Origin: Galbibacter orientalis DSM 19592
GTDB taxonomy: Bacteria > Bacteroidota > Bacteroidia > Flavobacteriales > Flavobacteriaceae
Direction: 5' to 3'
Length of the DNA stretch: 64,000 nt
Assembly: GCF_000260115.1 (NCBI RefSeq)
Contig: NZ_JH651379.1
Span: 186,001 to 250,000, forward strand
Both the position numbers and the translations under genes were made by a program. Under the pieces are notes generated by a model, which saw only the letters and a list, made by a program, of their open reading frames with translations, searched no databases and had not been told where the DNA came from. Position 1 is the first letter of the stretch; each line of letters begins with the position of its first letter. Shown piece by piece: positions 61,290-64,000 of this stretch.

Positions 61290-61769
61290 ATGAATAATTC
61301 AAATCAACACACAAACAAAGGCAATTACACAAAATTTATTTTGATGCTTGTCGCATCTTTTATTGCAATGTACATCACGATGTATCTAAATAGTTATGCG
61401 TTAGACCACGTATATTTTAGTTTAACCAGATTCTATATGAGTTGTTTGGGTATTGCAGCAATGGCAGTAATAATGTGGTTTTTTATGCGGAAAATGTATC
61501 AAAACAAGAAAAAGAACATCGCTATTTTATTAGGTAGCTTGGTGCTATTTTTAGGCGCACTTGGTTTGGTTAGGGCACAAAGCCCAATCATTGGCGATAT
61601 TCTGTGGATGAAAGCAATGATTCCCCATCACTCAATTGCAATTTTAACAAGTGAAAGAGCCGATATCAAAGACCCTGAAGTGCGCAAACTGGCTGATGAT
61701 ATTATCAAAGCACAACGTAAAGAAATTGGAGAAATGAAAGCAATGATAAAGCGTTTGCAAGCAGAATAA
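61290..61769 (+). CDS. DUF305 family protein
   Basis: A 159-residue membrane protein with three N-terminal helices and a C-terminal DUF305 motif (MKAMIPHHSIAILTSERADI, LADDIIKAQRKEIGEMKAMI). The His-His and Met residues of this motif are associated with copper binding in related proteins. It lies 18 bases after the PepSY gene. A hairpin downstream separates it from cusB. Confidence 0.85.
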   Translation: MNNSNQHTNKGNYTKFILMLVASFIAMYITMYLNSYALDHVYFSLTRFYMSCLGIAAMAVIMWFFMRKMYQNKKKNIAILLGSLVLFLGALGLVRAQSPIIGDILWMKAMIPHHSIAILTSERADIKDPEVRKLADDIIKAQRKEIGEMKAMIKRLQAE

Positions 61770-61780
61770 TAATAATTACC

Positions 61781-61816
61781 AAAACCTAACTGGTCTTAAA
61801 ATCTGTTGGGTTTTAT
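61781..61816 (+). terminator. Terminator-like hairpin after the DUF305 gene
   Basis: AACCTAAC pairs with GTTGGGTT (one G-U) around a fourteen-base loop and is followed by TTAT. It may partly uncouple cusB from the copA transcript. Confidence 0.65.
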
Positions 61817-61837
61817 AAAGAAATAAAAAAATATACT

Positions 61838-63622
61838 ATGAAAAAATACATCATTTATACCGCAATTTTAGCCATAGGATTGGTCTTGGGCTATGTCTTT
61901 TTTGGCCCTTCTGCGGAAGGTTCCGTAAACAGCAAGAAAGTAACAGATTTGAGCGAAGACGTTAACCACTCCGAAGAACATCAAATGTGGACCTGTTCAA
62001 TGCACCCACAGATTATGCAACCAGAACCTGGCGACTGCCCAATATGCGGTATGGATTTAATTCCCGCCGAAACTGGTGCGGAAGGGCTTGCAATGAACGA
62101 AATAAAAATGAGCGACAATGCAATGGCACTGGCGAATATCCAAACTACAATTGTAGGAAATATTTCAGGAACCGACGATAACAAAATAACACTTTCCGGA
62201 AAAATAATGGCCAACGAAGAAGCCAATGCGGTACAGGCAAGCTATTTTGAAGGACGTATTGAAAAGTTGAATGTCAATTTCACGGGCGAAGAAGTACGAA
62301 AAGGACAGTTGTTGGCAACGATTTATGCACCAACGCTCGTTGCTGCCCAACAAGAACTTTTAACTGCTTCTGACCTGAAAGAATCACAACCAGGTTTATA
62401 CAAAGCAGTTCGAAACAAATTAAAATTGTGGAAACTTTCTGAAAGCCAAATAGACCAAATAGAAAGTTCTGGCAAGGTGCGGGAAAATTTTCCGATTTAT
62501 GCAACTGTTTCAGGCACCGTTTCCCAAAAAATGGCAGAAGAAGGCGACTATGTAAAACAAGGCCAGCCCATTGTTAAAGTAAGTGATTTGGGTACTGTTT
62601 GGGCAATGTTTGACGCCTACGAAAGACAAATCTCGCAACTAAAGGAAGGTCAAAAGGTAACAATCACTAGTAACGCTTATCCCAATAAAGAATTTGAAGC
62701 ATCAGTTTCATTTATCGACCCTACTTTGAATACAAAGTCCAGAACTGTTTCAGTGCGCGCCACATTGAACAATAAGGAAAATCTATTAAAACCAGGAATG
62801 TTCGTAACCGCAAAAGTGGCAATGACAAAAGGCAATACTATGGAAAGTGCGATAAGCATACCTGCAACGGCAGTAATGTGGACAGGCGAGCGCTCATTGG
62901 TGTACGTAAAGACCAATCCCAATGAACCCGTTTTTGAAATGCAAGAAGTGACTTTGGGAACGAAAAATGGTGAGAACTATACCATTATCGAAGGGCTTTC
63001 TAACGGCGATGAAGTGGTAACCAACGGAACATTTACCGTAGATGCCGCTGCACAGTTACAAGGAAAAAAATCTATGATGAATGCATCAGGTGGTAAAACA
63101 ATGACAGGTCACGAAGGGCATTTGGGAATGGAAAATTTAAACAACACAGTTGACGCCGCCAAGCGTATGGATGTAGCTTCCAAATTCCAAGAGCAGCTCA
63201 AAACAGTTTTTGATGATTATATTATGCTTAAAACAGCATTGACAAACGACCAAAGTGAAAAAGCAAAAACGGCCTCACAGACCTTACAGAAAAGTTTAAC
63301 ACAAGTTGACCTTGCTTTGCTAAAGGATAAAAATGCGAATAACCACTGGGCGCAACTTGAAAAAGAATTGAAGGCTTCCTCAAATGAAATTGCCCAGACA
63401 TCCGATATTAAAACCCAGAGAAATCATTTTATCAGTCTTTCAGCACACCTCATAAATGCAATGAAAGCGTTTGGCATCAACCAAGAAATTTACATAGATT
63501 TTTGTCCAATGGCAAATAATAATGAAGGCGCATATTGGTTGAGCACAGAAAAAAAGATACAAAATCCCTATTACGGACAAGCAATGTTGAAATGTGGGGA
63601 AGTAACAGAAACCGTACAATAG
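61838..63622 (+). CDS. cusB: CusB-type RND adaptor with heavy-metal-binding and DUF3347 domains
   Basis: A 594-residue periplasmic adaptor. After the signal/anchor (residues 1-25) comes a metal-binding unit (WTCSMHPQIM, CPICGMDLIP; about 50-75), then the membrane-fusion core: barrel-sandwich segments (EGRIEKLNVNFTGEEVRKGQ, YATVSGTVSQKMAEEGDYVK), beta-barrel and membrane-proximal domain (LLKPGMFVTAKVAM). Residues about 440-594 are a DUF3347 domain (FDDYIMLKTALTNDQSEKAK, CPMANNNEGAYWLS, NPYYGQAMLKCGE). It would link the CusA pump encoded at 40307 with the TolC protein and collect periplasmic copper. It is 18 kb from cusA. Confidence 0.93.
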   Translation: MKKYIIYTAILAIGLVLGYVFFGPSAEGSVNSKKVTDLSEDVNHSEEHQMWTCSMHPQIMQPEPGDCPICGMDLIPAETGAEGLAMNEIKMSDNAMALANIQTTIVGNISGTDDNKITLSGKIMANEEANAVQASYFEGRIEKLNVNFTGEEVRKGQLLATIYAPTLVAAQQELLTASDLKESQPGLYKAVRNKLKLWKLSESQIDQIESSGKVRENFPIYATVSGTVSQKMAEEGDYVKQGQPIVKVSDLGTVWAMFDAYERQISQLKEGQKVTITSNAYPNKEFEASVSFIDPTLNTKSRTVSVRATLNNKENLLKPGMFVTAKVAMTKGNTMESAISIPATAVMWTGERSLVYVKTNPNEPVFEMQEVTLGTKNGENYTIIEGLSNGDEVVTNGTFTVDAAAQLQGKKSMMNASGGKTMTGHEGHLGMENLNNTVDAAKRMDVASKFQEQLKTVFDDYIMLKTALTNDQSEKAKTASQTLQKSLTQVDLALLKDKNANNHWAQLEKELKASSNEIAQTSDIKTQRNHFISLSAHLINAMKAFGINQEIYIDFCPMANNNEGAYWLSTEKKIQNPYYGQAMLKCGEVTETVQ

Positions 63623-63686
63623 TTTAAAACTATACTTAATTGGGTAGTTTAAATTAGTCATCTTGATTTTTTGAAGGAGAACGAGG

Positions 63687-63866
63687 ATGGGTGAAAGCAG
63701 AAGAAATAGAAGAAAGAATAAAAGAGTAAAGCAGCAGCAGCCGAAAAGTGGTATTTCAAAAAAAGATAAAATTATAGCTTTAGTCGTGATAGTATTGATT
63801 TTTGTAGTTGCTGCAATAGCTGCTGTTTATTATTCTCTATACAAATCTGGATTAACATTATTTTGA
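63687..63866 (+). CDS. Small basic single-span membrane protein
   Basis: A 59-residue protein: Arg/Lys-rich N-terminus (MGESRRNRRKNKRVKQQQPK) and one membrane helix (IIALVVIVLIFVVAAIAAVY). A good Shine-Dalgarno-like AAGGAGA precedes the ATG, unusual for this phylum. No family recognised. It lies between cusB and the damaged regulator gene. Confidence 0.5.
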   Translation: MGESRRNRRKNKRVKQQQPKSGISKKDKIIALVVIVLIFVVAAIAAVYYSLYKSGLTLF

Positions 63867-63878
63867 AACAAGTACTAT

Positions 63879-64000
63879 ATGAATGAGATTATCCATATTA
63901 AAAATATGGTCTGCCCAAGATGCATCTCGGCGGTATCTAATATTTTGGAACAACTTGAATACTGTATGTTTCTATAAAATTGGGGGAGGTTTAATTAGTT
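63879..64000 (+). pseudogene. HMA-AraC regulator gene start, apparently frameshifted and cut by the window edge
   Basis: MNEIIHIKNMVCPRCISAVS is the same N-terminus as the regulator at 45278 (MVCNRC versus MVCPRC). The frame stops at 63977, but from about 63961 the next frame reads TVCFYKIGGGLIS, which fits the continuation of that domain (compare HLKHIELGSIIY). A small indel near 63960 explains both. The rest lies beyond the window. Confidence 0.6.

Overview
This window looks like chromosomal DNA of a marine-type Flavobacteriaceae (Bacteroidetes). Supporting signs are AT-rich DNA, TAnnTTTG-type promoter motifs, lipoprotein signals, and characteristic families such as DUF3050, DUF4407, the S9B peptidase, HYC_CC_PP, DUF4856 and BfmA/BtgA mobilization proteins. 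The genus cannot be fixed from the sequence alone.

Region 1 (1-11.96 kb) is ordinary core chromosome: a 2Fe-2S ferredoxin, an SGNH hydrolase lipoprotein, a DUF3050 protein, a TPR histidine kinase, a DUF4407 gene broken by a TGA codon, a dipeptidyl peptidase IV gene broken at an A7 run, Xaa-Pro aminopeptidase, an M20 dipeptidase, then half of a tRNA-Leu and an intact tRNA-Leu(TAG).

Region 2 (about 11.96-37.68 kb) begins just behind the tRNA and is an integrative/mobilizable element: ParB, DUF932, two SSBs, DUF6876, a probable oriT, MobA-like and MobB relaxase genes, and a coupling-protein gene cut off after its Walker A motif. No integrase or mating-pore genes remain, so it is incomplete. Its cargo is a divalent-metal efflux cluster (RND-TolC fusion, adaptor, HupE/UreJ, membrane anchor, MFS, Fe-S protein) and a defence-like island: abiEi, abiEii and a KAP-type NTPase. 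abiEii is split inside its catalytic GG motif by a 3.48-kb recombinase-in-trio (RIT) element with three overlapping tyrosine recombinase genes. Removing the insert plus one AAAGG copy restores a 369-codon abiEii reading frame. Two noncoding repeat families occur here: a ~150-nt leader in front of three genes, and a ~170-190-bp element in four copies on both sides of the defence island.

Region 3 (37.68-39.54 kb) holds a 3'-truncated imelysin gene abutting the truncated mobC, and a DUF4856 lipoprotein gene whose start is out of frame at another A7 run. This marks a recombination or deletion junction.

Region 4 (39.7-64 kb) is a large copper/silver resistance island: HYC_CC_PP protein, CusA, CusC-like TolC, an HMA-AraC regulator, a multicopper oxidase fused to a putative outer-membrane beta-barrel, DUF3347 proteins, a heme-binding protein, DoxX, DUF2231, a glutamate-synthase-like flavoprotein, YceI proteins, a potassium-channel-like protein, a permease, the CopA P-type ATPase, PepSY, DUF305 and CusB with a C-terminal DUF3347 domain. 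A second HMA-AraC gene, apparently frameshifted, starts at the right edge. The likely workflow is CopA export to the periplasm, oxidation or binding by the multicopper oxidase and DUF3347/DUF305 proteins, and export across the outer membrane by CusABC. A family of stem-loops with related loops and different but paired stems lies in the intergenic spaces of the metal clusters.
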